Positions 53,579-53,646 of a stretch of 53,646 bases of DNA are shown piece by piece; within the stretch, counting starts at the first letter, position 1, and every line of letters starts with the position of its first letter. The DNA comes from Nitrospirota bacterium. GTDB lineage: Bacteria; Nitrospirota; Thermodesulfovibrionia; UBA6902. The position numbers and the translations under genes were made by a program. Under the pieces are notes generated by a model, which saw only the letters and a program-made list of their open reading frames with translations, made no database searches and was not told the DNA's origin. The stretch spans positions 1 to 53,646 of the forward strand of contig JACRPZ010000053.1 in the NCBI GenBank assembly GCA_016222905.1. Reading direction: 5' to 3'.

Positions 53579-53646
53579 ATGATAAAGAAGGATTACGGGC
53601 AGGTCAGTTTCTACAGCTATATATACGACGCGGTAATACCGAAAGA
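53579..53646 (+). CDS. Transposase, N-terminal fragment (runs off the window)
   Basis: Twenty-two codons are visible: IKKDYGQVSFYSYIYDAVIPK, then the edge. This is close to the N-terminus of IS1182/IS5-group transposases (SFY..LYD..IPKDH). An excellent ribosome binding site (aggaggg) lies before the ATG 53579. The left end of the element probably lies near 53530, where the second transglutaminase-like gene loses similarity to its paralogue. A gtttgc/gcaaac inverted repeat (53540-53560) lies between. Confidence 0.65.
   Translation, partial: MIKKDYGQVSFYSYIYDAVIPK

Overview
This is a bacterial window of moderate GC with dense, short-spaced operons. The gene content includes carbonyl-branch accessory genes (a CooC-type ATPase, formate-tetrahydrofolate ligase, 5-formyl-THF cyclo-ligase), a phosphoketolase/acetate kinase pair, a ten-gene chemosensory operon and many toxin-antitoxin (TA) pairs. 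It suggests an anaerobic, C1-metabolising Gram-negative, most likely Nitrospirota (Thermodesulfovibrionia-like) or a Desulfobacterota relative. That placement is inferred from gene content; no rRNA or marker phylogeny is available here.

Layout. 0.2-5.2 kb, minus strand: a small zinc-ribbon membrane protein, then a unit running EB_dh-type haem-binding protein > chemoreceptor > CooC-like ATPase > 5-formyl-THF cyclo-ligase. 5.3-8.0 kb, minus: pgsA > DUF512 radical SAM protein > aroE. 8.1-13.7 kb, minus: fhs, then ackA > phosphoketolase; the phosphoketolase is split by a single-base frameshift. 13.7-17.8 kb: accessory stretch with an HNH protein, two zinc-ribbon proteins (one with a TM2 domain) and an antitoxin/PIN pair. 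18.0-24.2 kb, plus: purC, a yybP-ykoY-type (Mn2+) riboswitch with promoter and terminator, a zinc-ribbon protein, a P-type cation ATPase carrying in-frame repeat insertions, and priA. 24.2-29.4 kb: defence/TA cluster with two RelE/ParE-type pairs, a nuclease-methyltransferase fusion, two PIN pairs (one frameshifted) and tail relics of another methyltransferase. 29.4-30.4 kb: ribF.

30.5-43.5 kb: one long, mostly overlapping operon encoding cheY-cheA-AAA ATPase (ExeA-like)-cheW-mcp-mcp-cheW-HEAT-cheR-cheB behind a strong sigma70-like promoter. The first receptor combines a periplasmic CxxCH (c-type haem) sensor with a PhnD-like binding domain fused C-terminally to the signalling domain. This is an unusual architecture and a candidate new redox/ligand sensory system.

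43.5-53.6 kb: rlmN, a Cys-rich DUF6485-like protein and tRNA-Leu(CAA), followed by a relic of a tyrosine recombinase C-terminus, hicBA, and a duplicated family of secreted transglutaminase-like proteins. The two paralogues share an identical 61-bp leader/start, and an alpha/alpha-toroid repeat protein lies between them. The first paralogue ends in a two-helix membrane module followed closely by a small membrane protein, resembling an effector/immunity pair. The second is cut off where a transposase gene begins at the right edge. Families of short palindromic repeats recur both between genes and inside reading frames (P-type ATPase and both transglutaminase-like genes), and differ between the paralogues, which indicates that they spread into coding sequence in frame.
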